From a virus: 47,005 nucleotides of DNA. The stretch's first letter is position 1; each line of letters opens with the position of its first letter. Shown here in pieces: positions 28,475 to 37,900 of this stretch. The notes under the pieces were generated by a model, which had not been told where the DNA came from, ran no database searches, and saw only the letters and a program-made list of their open reading frames with translations. A program made the position numbers and the translations under genes. The DNA is taken from the IMG/VR virus record IMGVR_UViG_3300046488_000035, positions 1 through 47,005 of that record; one strand, given 5' to 3'.

Positions 28475-29415
28475 TAGTTACCTCCCTGTAAATAACGTGC
28501 TGTAAGACCGTTGGGGTTATACCCATTGTTATATGTTGGAGTAGAGGAATATGCTGGAGTACTAGTGTTAGATGACCCACTACCATTCATCCCATTTGTT
28601 AATGCCATTGTTCCAATTTGATTGATAGTCCTACCCGTAGCAGCTGTAGCATCCCAGTTATTATTCCCTGCTATAAGATCAGCACCTAAACCACCAGCAC
28701 CTAAGGCTTCAGTAAAAGCTTGGAATCCTGATTTAACTGCTGGAGTGTATGTACTAGTCTTAGTTGATATATTAAGGAAATTAAGGGCGCTATCAATGTA
28801 CGACTTGTTCATATTCTGCCCACGTGTCCACTCGTCGTATTGCTTATCAAGTCCATACTGTTGTATCAGCCTCGGTGCAGCAGCCATTGTAGCAGTTGCT
28901 TGATTGATGCTTGATGCACCGTTAGCATAGTCAAGAGCATTCTTATAAGAGTTCTGTAGTGCAGTAGAACGCCAGTTCTGGTATGGATTAGATACAGTAT
29001 TATTATATGCATCCATCACACCACCAGCACGAGCACTGCCCCAGTAACCTCCACTACCTGCATACTGTTCCTCAGCTAATGCCTTAGCACCAGGAGTTGC
29101 ACCATTGCCATAGAACTGTTGGTTGAGGTTACGAAGCTCATTAGCATCAGTTTCAGCATTGATTTGTCCTGGTTGGAAATTACCGGACCAATCAGCCACT
29201 TGCCCCGAAAGAGCATTTTGTCTATTAAGATTATCCTGCTCCATTGAAGTATATGGAGTTGTAAAGTTACCAGTATATGTAGGTGCACCATTTGCTGCTA
29301 AATCTGTAACCTTTGGTGCCAGTGTTTGAAACATAGTCTTCTGCTCTGGATTTAGCGTACCGTATGGGTCAATCTCAGTTTTCGCTTTTGCCCCTTGCCA
29401 GAAACCAGTACCCAT
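28474..29415 (-). CDS. Internal virion protein candidate (313 aa)
   Basis: A 313-residue protein (MGTGFWQGAKAKTEIDPYGT at the start), rich in Asn, Tyr, Gln and Ala, with the segment EEQYAGSGGYWGSARAGGVM and a Gly/Ser/Thr/Asn-rich tail. This pattern is common in podovirus proteins lying between tail tube and ejection genes. TAGGAGGTTTAT precedes the ATG. Function not directly visible. Confidence 0.6.
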   Translation of the reverse strand: MGTGFWQGAKAKTEIDPYGTLNPEQKTMFQTLAPKVTDLAANGAPTYTGNFTTPYTSMEQDNLNRQNALSGQVADWSGNFQPGQINAETDANELRNLNQQFYGNGATPGAKALAEEQYAGSGGYWGSARAGGVMDAYNNTVSNPYQNWRSTALQNSYKNALDYANGASSINQATATMAAAPRLIQQYGLDKQYDEWTRGQNMNKSYIDSALNFLNISTKTSTYTPAVKSGFQAFTEALGAGGLGADLIAGNNNWDATAATGRTINQIGTMALTNGMNGSGSSNTSTPAYSSTPTYNNGYNPNGLTARYLQGGN

Positions 29416-29424
29416 ATAAACCTC

Positions 29425-29661
29425 CTATGATAATGTTATTATAATCCCAGATTGCACCGTTACTGTAGCTCCACCAGAGCTTACAAACGTGCCACTTGTT
29501 CCTGTTGATAAGATACTATATGTATTATCAAATGACTTAGCTAACTGCAACTCAAGAGCTGTCTTTAAGTCCTGTAAGTATTGATACTCCGGCTTTCCCC
29601 GCATTGACGGGGGCAGCTCAGGGAGGAACACATTTCTTGGATTTGGTAAGTTAAGCCCCAC
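29425..29661 (-). CDS. Small virion-like protein, unknown
   Basis: A 78-residue protein from GTG 29661, directly after the previous stop. An N-terminal extended part contains copy 14 of the dispersed motif (LPELPPSMRG), then a helix (YQYLQDLKTALELQLAKSF), then a beta-rich Gly/Ser/Thr/Val tail. This helix-plus-beta layout resembles small tail-adaptor or fibre-attachment proteins. Confidence 0.5.
   Translation of the reverse strand: MGLNLPNPRNVFLPELPPSMRGKPEYQYLQDLKTALELQLAKSFDNTYSILSTGTSGTFVSSGGATVTVQSGIIITLS
29605..29617 (+). repeat. Dispersed GC-rich motif, copy 14
   Basis: TGACGGGGGCAGC, translated LPPSM on the coding strand. Confidence 0.85.
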
Positions 29662-31266
29662 TTAGACCTCACTTCCGACGATAAACCTTGGTTTTAAGTA
29701 TCTTATATGTACCACCTCATTCAACCCTGAGTTCTTTACACGGAACATGATATGCTCATTAGCTGTATCAAACTCAAAGGTGTACATAGCCCATTCAGGG
29801 GTGAGTGCTGCATACTCAGGATTAGCCGGTGCCCAGTTGTTACCAGCATCGGTGGAGTATTCAGCGTATAAAGAACCTGAACCTTTAGCTTCTATCCTGA
29901 CCTCATACCAGCGAGACTTGTTATCCATATATGAGGTAAGGTTATACCTGTTCTTGACAAGCGGGTCGATGTCACCAATAGAAGATAGGTCCTTTGTATC
30001 AAACACAAAGGTCTGTGCTGTCTGGGTGCCACCTATGCTTATGGAGTACACCGTCTTATCCATCTTCACAATGTTCCCAGTCTGGTCACCAAGTATAGTA
30101 ATACCAGCACCAATACGAACAATGTAGTCCCCGAACTTCCAGTTCTGCGCTCCGATGTCTCCAACCAACTCCCCTATGGTTTTAGCTGATGGTGAGTTGC
30201 TTACTTTACCTACACACGTATACGGACGTGTTGAACGGAACCAAGCATCGTCCTTGACCTTGTATATATAGCATATGCTAGGATAAGTATCAGAACCTAT
30301 GGGGATATACACACGTACCTCATCCTCATCTTTGATATAATCAATGAACGCATATTCAATGCTGGATTGGGAAACATCATCAACATACTGAGGTTTGATA
30401 GCATCTCCGATAGGTGTGAGGTCTCTACCTCCTTGATACTTATATATGTTATCTCTACCTATGAAGTAGTGGGTAGTATCATTAGCAACTACACCACGCC
30501 TGCAAGGTGTACCTATATTTGTTATCATCTTGGTGAAGCGATACACATCTGTGCCCCCTACCCATTCCTGCATATGTATAGACTTCTCACCATAGATAGC
30601 AACACCAGCGTTACCCATTTTCTCAGCTGTTATAAGATTCCCATCCATGTCCATGAGGTCTACAAATCCTGCTGTGCCTCCTGTCCAATCTGTAGAGGTA
30701 TAACCAAGTAAACCAACTTTAGTCCAGCGAACCCTTTTGTAACAAGGATTACCACTCTCAACGGTATTATAGAAATTGAGGTGATTAGCAAAACTAACTA
30801 CTACATTAGCCATTGCAGCAGCTGTCGTGATACCAGCCATGTTGGTGCCTGTTGAAGCATATGCTAGTTTAGCTTGTACTGTATCTATACCATTAGAGAA
30901 GATAAGCGCGTCGTTGTGCATACAAGCTGACCAGAAGTCGGTGAACGTTCCTGAGTACACCTGACCATCGGATACGAACGAGTCCGTACCTGAGGAGTAC
31001 TTGTGCATACCTGTATGGGTGAATGCCTCAATCAAACGGTCTGAGCCGAACAGTGCCTCATAGATAAAGTTAGCAGGTGCTCCCAGTGCTGCCCCCGTCC
31101 CGGTAGCGAATATGGTGGTGCCATAATCCTTTTGCACAGCACCGTAGTATGAGTTAGCATCAAGGCAGTTTGGTGTGGAACGTGCTTGTATAAACGATGA
31201 CCCAAGTTCACGGTGGATTCCTTGAGTCGGCATTAGTATCTCTATAGCTACATCACGTTTTGGCAT
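29662..31266 (-). CDS. Tail tube/knob-type structural protein (534 aa)
   Basis: A 534-residue beta-rich protein (MPKRDVAIEILMPTQGIHRE at the start). Repeated strands with aromatic ends and a GRDNIYKYQGGRDLTPIG segment resemble the beta-propeller or stopper proteins (P22 gp10 type) that follow head-tail adaptors in podoviruses. An inverted copy of the dispersed motif at 31088-31100 is translated TGTGAALG. ATAAGGAGACTAG precedes the ATG. The structural role is likely; the exact counterpart is uncertain. Confidence 0.65.
   Translation of the reverse strand: MPKRDVAIEILMPTQGIHRELGSSFIQARSTPNCLDANSYYGAVQKDYGTTIFATGTGAALGAPANFIYEALFGSDRLIEAFTHTGMHKYSSGTDSFVSDGQVYSGTFTDFWSACMHNDALIFSNGIDTVQAKLAYASTGTNMAGITTAAAMANVVVSFANHLNFYNTVESGNPCYKRVRWTKVGLLGYTSTDWTGGTAGFVDLMDMDGNLITAEKMGNAGVAIYGEKSIHMQEWVGGTDVYRFTKMITNIGTPCRRGVVANDTTHYFIGRDNIYKYQGGRDLTPIGDAIKPQYVDDVSQSSIEYAFIDYIKDEDEVRVYIPIGSDTYPSICYIYKVKDDAWFRSTRPYTCVGKVSNSPSAKTIGELVGDIGAQNWKFGDYIVRIGAGITILGDQTGNIVKMDKTVYSISIGGTQTAQTFVFDTKDLSSIGDIDPLVKNRYNLTSYMDNKSRWYEVRIEAKGSGSLYAEYSTDAGNNWAPANPEYAALTPEWAMYTFEFDTANEHIMFRVKNSGLNEVVHIRYLKPRFIVGSEV
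31088..31100 (-). repeat. Dispersed GC-rich motif, copy 15
   Basis: GCTGCCCCCGTCC, one mismatch at the end of the core, translated TGAA. Confidence 0.7.
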
Positions 31267-31275
31267 CTAGTCTCC

Positions 31276-32079
31276 TTATGATACCCAGTTATACCCATAA
31301 GAATATATAGTTACAGTTCTATCGGCAGCTATTGCAACGGCAAAACCTACACCTGCAAAACCTGCTGAATATGCTTGTTGTACACTTACAATCCAATGAC
31401 AGTCTGCTTGAGCGCATCCTGCAGGTAAAGGAATAGCCGTCCCTGAAGCAGCCTCACCACTTGCCATAACTAATTGTCCAGAGGAGTTCTTACCTATACA
31501 AAAATAATAGTATCTACCTCCAGCAGTAGGACCATAGCTACTAGCAGCCCCGCAACCAGCACTAGCGTTAGTTGGGCCAGTTCCAGTTAACGCCATAACA
31601 GATTGCCAAGATGGTGCTGCAGTCTGCCCAAGGGATGTAAGCACATAACCTACAGCTGTAGTAGCGGCTAATACAACAACTCCATTAGCATTAGCTGAGG
31701 AGCATACTATAATACCCCCTTGTGTACCACCACTAATTATTGATGGCAAATTACCAGCAGAATTAACTAAAGTTACTGTTGAACCAGCGCTATTCTCAAA
31801 CATCAAAGGATATCCAGCACCAGAGCTACCTACATACAAAGCACCAACCATACCAGAAGATGCTAAAAGCGTAGGCGCACCTGTCTGCTGCTGAAACGTA
31901 ATGAACTGATGATGCCCTGCTTCACCCGTTCCTGTTTGGGACGCAGGCCATACGTGCTCACGTGCCATACGAGAACGCACGCCTAAACGTATGTCTCGAT
32001 TGTAATCATCTATTTGATGTGCTAGTGTATTGTTATCTGGTAATGCTTCATTCCATACGATTCCATCCCCTGCAGCCAT
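31276..32079 (-). CDS. Tail fibre-like protein
   Basis: A 267-residue protein. The first 40 residues (DIRLGVRSRMAREHVW) are like the particle-binding parts of phage fibre proteins. The rest is a Gly/Ser/Ala/Thr/Val-rich beta structure, ending in a compact domain with four cysteines (SAGCGAASS, YFCIG, AGCAQADCHW). It could be a receptor-binding fibre. TAGGAGGCAATT precedes the ATG. Confidence 0.6.
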   Translation of the reverse strand: MAAGDGIVWNEALPDNNTLAHQIDDYNRDIRLGVRSRMAREHVWPASQTGTGEAGHHQFITFQQQTGAPTLLASSGMVGALYVGSSGAGYPLMFENSAGSTVTLVNSAGNLPSIISGGTQGGIIVCSSANANGVVVLAATTAVGYVLTSLGQTAAPSWQSVMALTGTGPTNASAGCGAASSYGPTAGGRYYYFCIGKNSSGQLVMASGEAASGTAIPLPAGCAQADCHWIVSVQQAYSAGFAGVGFAVAIAADRTVTIYSYGYNWVS

Positions 32080-32088
32080 AATTGCCTC

Positions 32089-32202
32089 CTAGTTTTCGAT
32101 TGGATAATTCCAAGTACACAATTCGTTAAGACATATCCAGAATCCATCTTTGATTGCGATTAACCCTTTACATACTGGGCAAACCTTAAATATCTTTTTC
32201 AT
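32089..32202 (-). CDS. 37-residue zinc-ribbon protein
   Basis: MKKIFKVCPVCKGLIAIKDG starts the product, followed by FWICLNELCTW: two cysteine pairs about 15 residues apart, a single small zinc ribbon. ATG 32202 overlaps the stop of the previous gene (ATGA). The next gene's SD follows its stop directly. Confidence 0.65.
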   Translation of the reverse strand: MKKIFKVCPVCKGLIAIKDGFWICLNELCTWNYPIEN

Positions 32203-32486
32203 TTCACTTTCAGCTTTAGAACTTCAATCAACCTCTGTATCTCCACATTGTTATTCTGGCTAACCTTGAGATGCTCAATTTGTATATTGCGTATTTCTGA
32301 AATCTTGTCCTCGATGTTAGCGTAGCATTGCTGTAACCTGACAATATCTTCCCCGTTCTGGTTAGACTTATTAACGGCAGACTGCGACATACCATAGGTG
32401 AGGTTTAGGAACACTATCATCATAATACTTATCAACCCCGTCAATATCGCCCACGTTATCTTTGTCCCTAAACCGTTCTCACTCAT
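32199..32486 (-). CDS. Membrane-anchored coiled-coil protein
   Basis: A 95-residue protein from ATG 32486 (TGATG overlap). One transmembrane helix (ITWAILTGLISIMMIVFLNL) is followed by a long coiled coil (IVRLQQCYANIEDKISEIRN and on). The layout recalls spanin-like or XhlA-type lysis accessory proteins, but the order (anchor first) also fits a tail-associated or holin-partner protein. Confidence 0.6.
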   Translation of the reverse strand: MSENGLGTKITWAILTGLISIMMIVFLNLTYGMSQSAVNKSNQNGEDIVRLQQCYANIEDKISEIRNIQIEHLKVSQNNNVEIQRLIEVLKLKVK

Positions 32487-32569
32487 CACACTCTCCAGTT
32501 GTAATAAATCGCCATCCCGATTATCGCCAATATGATTACTGCCAGTATGTACTGCGGTATAGTCCTCAT
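32486..32569 (-). CDS. 27-residue membrane peptide
   Basis: MRTIPQYILAVIILAIIGMA continues IYYNWRV: a single transmembrane helix. It is coupled to both neighbours (ATGA at the start, TGATG at the end), which is the main support for it being a gene. A holin-type pinhole or regulatory peptide is possible. Confidence 0.6.
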   Translation of the reverse strand: MRTIPQYILAVIILAIIGMAIYYNWRV

Positions 32570-32756
32570 TGCACCTTGCCTGTAAATGTTTGCTTGCCGG
32601 AGTAGATGCCGGTTATGTTGCCGGATGGTTCTTCTGCCGCATTTATCAATATACTCAACGCCTGTGTATCATTCGCTGTTGCGTTGTCCACTACCCTTGC
32701 GTAGTTATCCCACACACAATCCCCAGAAACAACACCACAAATAATAGCCGCTTCAT
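32566..32756 (-). pseudogene. Small exported protein gene, apparently frameshifted
   Basis: ATG 32756 overlaps the previous stop (ATGA) and begins a clear signal peptide (MKRLLFVVLFLGIVCGITTQ), but the frame stops at 32691-32693 after 21 codons. The neighbouring frame is open from 32856 to 32566 and its last 43 codons (RVVDNATANDTQALSILINA and on) look like a real mature domain and end in a coupled ATGA. A single frame change would join signal and mature part into a protein of about 63 residues. Either a recent mutation, a sequence error, or ribosomal slippage. The alternative is the 96-codon frame starting at 32856 inside the upstream gene, without a ribosome-binding site. Confidence 0.45.
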
Positions 32757-34159
32757 TGGATGCTCCCTGGGTTGATAGTGCCTGAGTGGATAAATGTCCC
32801 AAATTGGTATGCTCCCATAGAGAAATAGTTTGTTCTGGGATTGCCGTCTTTGTCATCTGTGATGCCGACGCCTACCCCGCTTGTGGTACACGGGCTTCCT
32901 GACTTTAGGTAGTAGGCGGAGGTTAGGAGTGGGTCTACATTCAGTCCTGCGGTGTCGAAGCCGTAGCCTTGCCAAGTAGCCCAGTTTGGATTGCTGTCGT
33001 TATAAGAGATAAGACTACCAGCAGTTTGGTAGAGACAGTTATTATTTATTGTCGCATGGCTTTGGCTAACCATCTGATAAGCATATCTATTGGCGGTTGC
33101 GTAGATGATATTGTTTTCTATAATCAAAGATGTATTGATATCAGTGTCAATTTTTATTTCTACAGGATAAGCATTTTGGACAGTGTTGTTGTTAAGATAA
33201 AAAGTATTGTGGTAAATACTAAGGGTTAAAGCATTAGCATCTTGACCAGTATTCCATACCCCTACATGGTTACCCGTGAATATGTTATTGTATATCAAAA
33301 GTGTAGTGGAATAATCTTCTGTTCCTGTATGTATTCCCCCTGAATATGAACCACTTATATAATTATGATGTGCGCTTCCACTCCCTGCAAAATTTATACC
33401 AGCTCCACGACTTGAATTGGTAATTGTATTATGATGAATATTTTGGTTAGTAGCTCCTGTTCCAACATAAATACCATGCGTTAAACCGAGTTCTCCTACG
33501 CCTCCGTTATCATGTATTGTGTTATAGGCGATTTCGGTGTTATCGTCAGCCGCCGTTACTGGTTGAATATGTATTCCTGCTCCCCATCCTGTATAAACTG
33601 TATTCGTATAACTTATGTCGTTATAGGTAACGACATTATTACCGCCAGCCAACTCTATTCCTGCCTGGGCTATGTTTGTGATAGTACAATGGGTAATCGT
33701 CCAATGGGAATTTCCATTTATTCCTGGAAGAACGGCATTGGCAGTTCCAATGGCACTTACGGTTAAATTCTGGATAATGATATTAGTCGCAGCCCCTTCA
33801 CCGCAAATTCCCGTCGCCGTTGCATTTTTACAATCTACCCCGTCAATGGTGATGTATGATTTATCAACTAAAGAAATACATCTTGTATTCGCATTGTTGG
33901 CGTCGATGATAGGATTTGCTCCTGTGCCATATTTACCTATAGTAATAACACTCCCCACCGTTCCCTCTGACGGGAAAATCAATTTGCCCGTAAAGGTTTC
34001 TCCTTGGTTAAACAAAACAAAATCACCAGGCTGAAACGTAGCGGCGTTGACCTGTGCTATTGTTGCGTAGTCGCCCCCCGATGCGGCTACATGATAAACA
34101 GCCGCTTGACAGATTGAAGCCCAAAGTAAAAATGGAATTACAAAGATTAGTTTTTTCAT
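32753..34159 (-). CDS. Exported parallel beta-helix protein (tailspike/pectate-lyase fold)
   Basis: A 468-residue protein. The start at 34159 (MKKLIFVIPFLLWASICQAA) is set by the TAATG overlap and gives a classical Sec signal peptide with an AxA-like end (CQAA). The body has the repeated N-x-I / ITHNTI-type strands of right-handed beta helices (for example NTIHDNGGVGELGLTHGIYV, IHHNTITNSSRGAGINFAG). Such folds bind or cut polysaccharide. No catalytic residues can be fixed by eye. A signal peptide is unusual for a virion protein. Confidence 0.75.
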   Translation of the reverse strand: MKKLIFVIPFLLWASICQAAVYHVAASGGDYATIAQVNAATFQPGDFVLFNQGETFTGKLIFPSEGTVGSVITIGKYGTGANPIIDANNANTRCISLVDKSYITIDGVDCKNATATGICGEGAATNIIIQNLTVSAIGTANAVLPGINGNSHWTITHCTITNIAQAGIELAGGNNVVTYNDISYTNTVYTGWGAGIHIQPVTAADDNTEIAYNTIHDNGGVGELGLTHGIYVGTGATNQNIHHNTITNSSRGAGINFAGSGSAHHNYISGSYSGGIHTGTEDYSTTLLIYNNIFTGNHVGVWNTGQDANALTLSIYHNTFYLNNNTVQNAYPVEIKIDTDINTSLIIENNIIYATANRYAYQMVSQSHATINNNCLYQTAGSLISYNDSNPNWATWQGYGFDTAGLNVDPLLTSAYYLKSGSPCTTSGVGVGITDDKDGNPRTNYFSMGAYQFGTFIHSGTINPGSIQ

Positions 34160-34917
34160 TAGTTCACCTGTATTATTTGTGAATTTGTAGTTGACGGAGT
34201 AGCTTCTGCCCCCACCCAAGTAGTATCGTCAATAGCGATATTATCAACACAATAAGTTCCCACAGTGTTCGTAGGACCGACCCTTAAACTTTGAAACACC
34301 ACTGGTGAACCAGACGTTGTTCCTTCCGAAGTAATGGGGTCTGTTGCGTCAACATTGTTTGGCTGGTCAACCCCGTCTAATCTCCAAGCCCAAACGTGGT
34401 TAGTTGTATCCCACTTGACCTCTACTATATATTTTGTGTTTAATAATATATTTGTTAGGGAATAATAGGCATGATTCGAGCCGTCATACTTTGCATTTAG
34501 ATATATGGAATAAACTCCTGCGGCTTGATAAAAACGAATATTATAGCTCGATGCAGCCATATTGCTACTGCCAACATCACAAAAAACAACTACGCCTCCA
34601 TTTCCTATACCTTCACTTGTAAACATAAACTCTATTCTTGAATAACTAATAGCATAGCTTGATGCTAAATTAGCGTGTAATGATTGCGTTGTATTGGTAT
34701 TTCCTACTATAACTTCTAAACACTGGGAATCCCAAGTTGCGGGGCTTCCTATGCTGGAAGTTGCATAATCTTCATCTACGGTATTACTTGCTCCAACTGT
34801 TTCAGTCCAAGATTCTTCATACCCTGCGCCTTCAAATTTTTCATCAACTACCCTGGTCGCCCACGCACTTGAAGCGTAGAGGGTAAAGAGGAGGAAGAAT
34901 AGAATCAGTCTTTTCAT
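34159..34917 (-). CDS. Exported LamG/concanavalin-like protein
   Basis: A 252-residue protein with a Sec signal (MKRLILFFLLFTLYASSAWA). The mature part begins TRVVDEKFEGAGYEESW and shows the strand pattern of laminin-G/concanavalin-like carbohydrate-binding domains (YSIYLNAKYDGSNHAYY, KYIVEVKWDTTNHVWAWRLD, VDNIAIDDTTW). It overlaps both neighbours by ATGA/TAATG. Probably binds surface sugars together with the beta-helix protein. Confidence 0.7.
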   Translation of the reverse strand: MKRLILFFLLFTLYASSAWATRVVDEKFEGAGYEESWTETVGASNTVDEDYATSSIGSPATWDSQCLEVIVGNTNTTQSLHANLASSYAISYSRIEFMFTSEGIGNGGVVVFCDVGSSNMAASSYNIRFYQAAGVYSIYLNAKYDGSNHAYYSLTNILLNTKYIVEVKWDTTNHVWAWRLDGVDQPNNVDATDPITSEGTTSGSPVVFQSLRVGPTNTVGTYCVDNIAIDDTTWVGAEATPSTTNSQIIQVN

Positions 34918-37900
34918 TTGAACAGTAACCTCAAGGTTGAGTTCGTCCCTGAATTGTAATGGAACATTATCATTGTGCCAGCTTCGATTGAAGTGTTCGC
35001 TGGAGTTGAGTTGGTGTTATACGAACACAATGTCCCGTTTGTCCAGGCGTTCAAAAGGATTGTAGTTACGTTGCCAGGGTTAGTCCTGTCATTCCAGGCA
35101 TTAGACTTTGACACTGTTACGTTGAGATTTGAACCTGTGGCGTTGGTGATACCTGTGATATTGGTGAGGGCGTAAGTGTAGCTGTAAGGATAGAATACGC
35201 TCAAATGACCGCCTTCCCAGGTTGAAGAATCGGGGAGGGTGATTGAGAAGCCGGAATTAGCTCTTGCGTTTGTATAATAAAGGTTAGTCCCCTCTGTAAC
35301 TTGGGTAGTGTTGTATTCCCCTGCTGTCGCCCTCTGTGCCAAAGTGCAATTCGCCGCAGGTAAGTTGATCGTTACTCCATATGTCAAATTGCTATTCTTT
35401 CCCGTAACATTGTAAGTATGCGACATATCAGAGTCGGCATAGAGCAGGCTTGAGGCTTTAAGCTGTGGCACGAGCAGGGATTCTTCTGTGGTGTTCCAAG
35501 TGGTGTTTGTAGCCCCGCCCAGAGCTGTTGAGTTGACACGATATTGCATCTCTGTTCCTGTGCCTGCGGGATTTGCACCGCCTGTCTGATTAGCAAACGA
35601 AGTTGTGCCGTTGGTATTATGGGTCATTACCTGTCCATTAGCCGTAGGAGCGGCAGTAGGATAATACATTGTATATGTCGCAGTTACTGAAGTCGGAGCT
35701 TTAACCTCAACGTAATTCGTGCCTGCTGCGTCAAAGTATTTCCCACCCCCTGCACCCGTACCCTGGACTTCCAAGCTCCCCACTTTAGCTGTCCCATCAA
35801 TAGTCGCATTGTTGGTAACATGGATGTCGGGGAATAGGGAAGTACCGTTACCGGTGTAGGTCTGTATGCCGGTCCAAGTGTTGTTGGCGGTGAGTAAGCC
35901 ATACCTGGCGTCGGCGACGGTTTTGTTGTAGTAGTTGGTCAGGTTAGAGAGTGCAAGGACTGTGGATAGATTGGTGTAGCCTGCGCTGGCGTGATTGCCC
36001 CAGCCATAGGCTGTCTGACCATTGTCCTCTTTGGTGGTGTTGGCTGTAGTGGGTAAACCCGTTAAAAGCGAACCATTACCCATGAAATAATCAGCAGTTA
36101 AGCCATGATTGAACTGAGTAGGCGTTTCAACGATTAAAGTATTTCCTTCTTCGTTATAATCAGAAAGGTGAAAACCACTAATTACTTTTAATGATCTTGC
36201 CACCTGATTGCCTGGGGAATCGGTTAAACGGTAAATATTGGCGAGGTTAGCACCATCCCCACCTCCGGCAAACAGCGAACCGCCGAATGGTCGCAGAGTA
36301 AAGAATCTCTGTGTCGCTAAATCAGCCGCACGGGATGTTGACCATCTGTTGCCATCATAAACATAAATTTCATTCCTTGCGGTCGTGGAATTACCCTTAC
36401 CGGCTGTGGCATATAACATATCGCTGTATGTACACATCCCATCCACTTCAGTATTCACGGTATTATCAAGAGACATATCCCAATTAGTGCCATTCTTGAC
36501 TAACACATCGCCTGTGCCTGGTCCTGAATGTCCGTATGTGCTTGTATATGTTTTCCCTCTATACTCATCTATACCCGAACATTCTGAATAGTTACCTGCA
36601 AAATCTGAACCCTGAAAATCAACGGTCCAGTTAGTCCCATCGGCAGAAGATACTACTTGCCCATGTCCATCACTTGCACCACCTTCTGTGCAATATAGCC
36701 TTCCCTGTATAACCTTAAAATCATTGACATTGTTAGCGGTAGTATCGTTATAAACCTGCGCCCAAGTTGTTCCGTTAAACTTCCAAATATCACCATCACC
36801 GATACCATAACCCATACCCGCATATAGATTGTTATCGAAAGTAATTAACCTATGCACAGCATTATAAGTATTTCCATCAGACATCTTAGAACTGTCAAAA
36901 CTGATCTCCCAGTCTGAAGGAGATTGAGTTATCATATAAGCTGTAGCATCAGTTGAAGATGTACTTGATAACATTCGTAACCAGTAGAGATCAGATACGC
37001 TATTAACAGTTGTAATAGCCCAGTCGCCAGGGACTGTAAATCCGATAACTCCATTCTGTGTCAGATTATTTGTAGTGTCAGAAGTAATACTTGTTGCGTT
37101 CCATGCAGAACCGTTCCAATAAGTCAACGAGGGAGTGTAATTCGTAGCGGTAGAGTTGAGGTATACATTAAAAGAACCAAAGGTATTGTTAAGCCCAAAA
37201 TACATACTGGCGTTTGCAGTACCTGAGCTGCCCTTAATAATAAAAGGAGTCCCCCCTGGTGTTATAGCCTCTACAGTTTTATTGCTATACGTCGCAGTAC
37301 TGCCTCTCTGCTGAACATTATCAAAAGGAATAAAATTGGCTACAGAAGCATTTTGAACATAAATATTAGCATAAGGGGCATTAGGTTCAACACTGCCCGC
37401 ATAAAGTTTTCCATTGTAACGCTCTATGCTGTAAATACCGTTTGCCGGTGTACCCGTATTAAAGTTCTTTACTAAAGTTAAATTAACCCCATCCCACTTC
37501 ATTATTTCTGCTTTGCTTGTAGAATTGTAATTACCCGCATAGGCTATATATAATTCACCGTTGTAATCTTTCATGTCCCAGACTTGATTCCTGGCACTCG
37601 TAGTAGGCGTAGGGCTGGGGATCTCTAATGTCCAGGGGATATTAACGGTATGGGCGTGGGTAGCGGCAAGTCCTGTTAATCCAGCACCGCTTCCTACAAA
37701 GCCCGTTGAGGTAAATGTACCGTTAACAGTTTGGTCTCCCTCCCAAGTGTTGCCTCCGGCTAGGTTGCCTTTGTTGCCCACTGTATTCCAAGCGGTTGAA
37801 TTATCTACAATAGATGTACCCCAGGCAGCACCAGTTGAAGTAGGTATACCAGAACTAGGATAGGGCATAGTAGCACCACCCGCAGGCAAATCACTTAACC

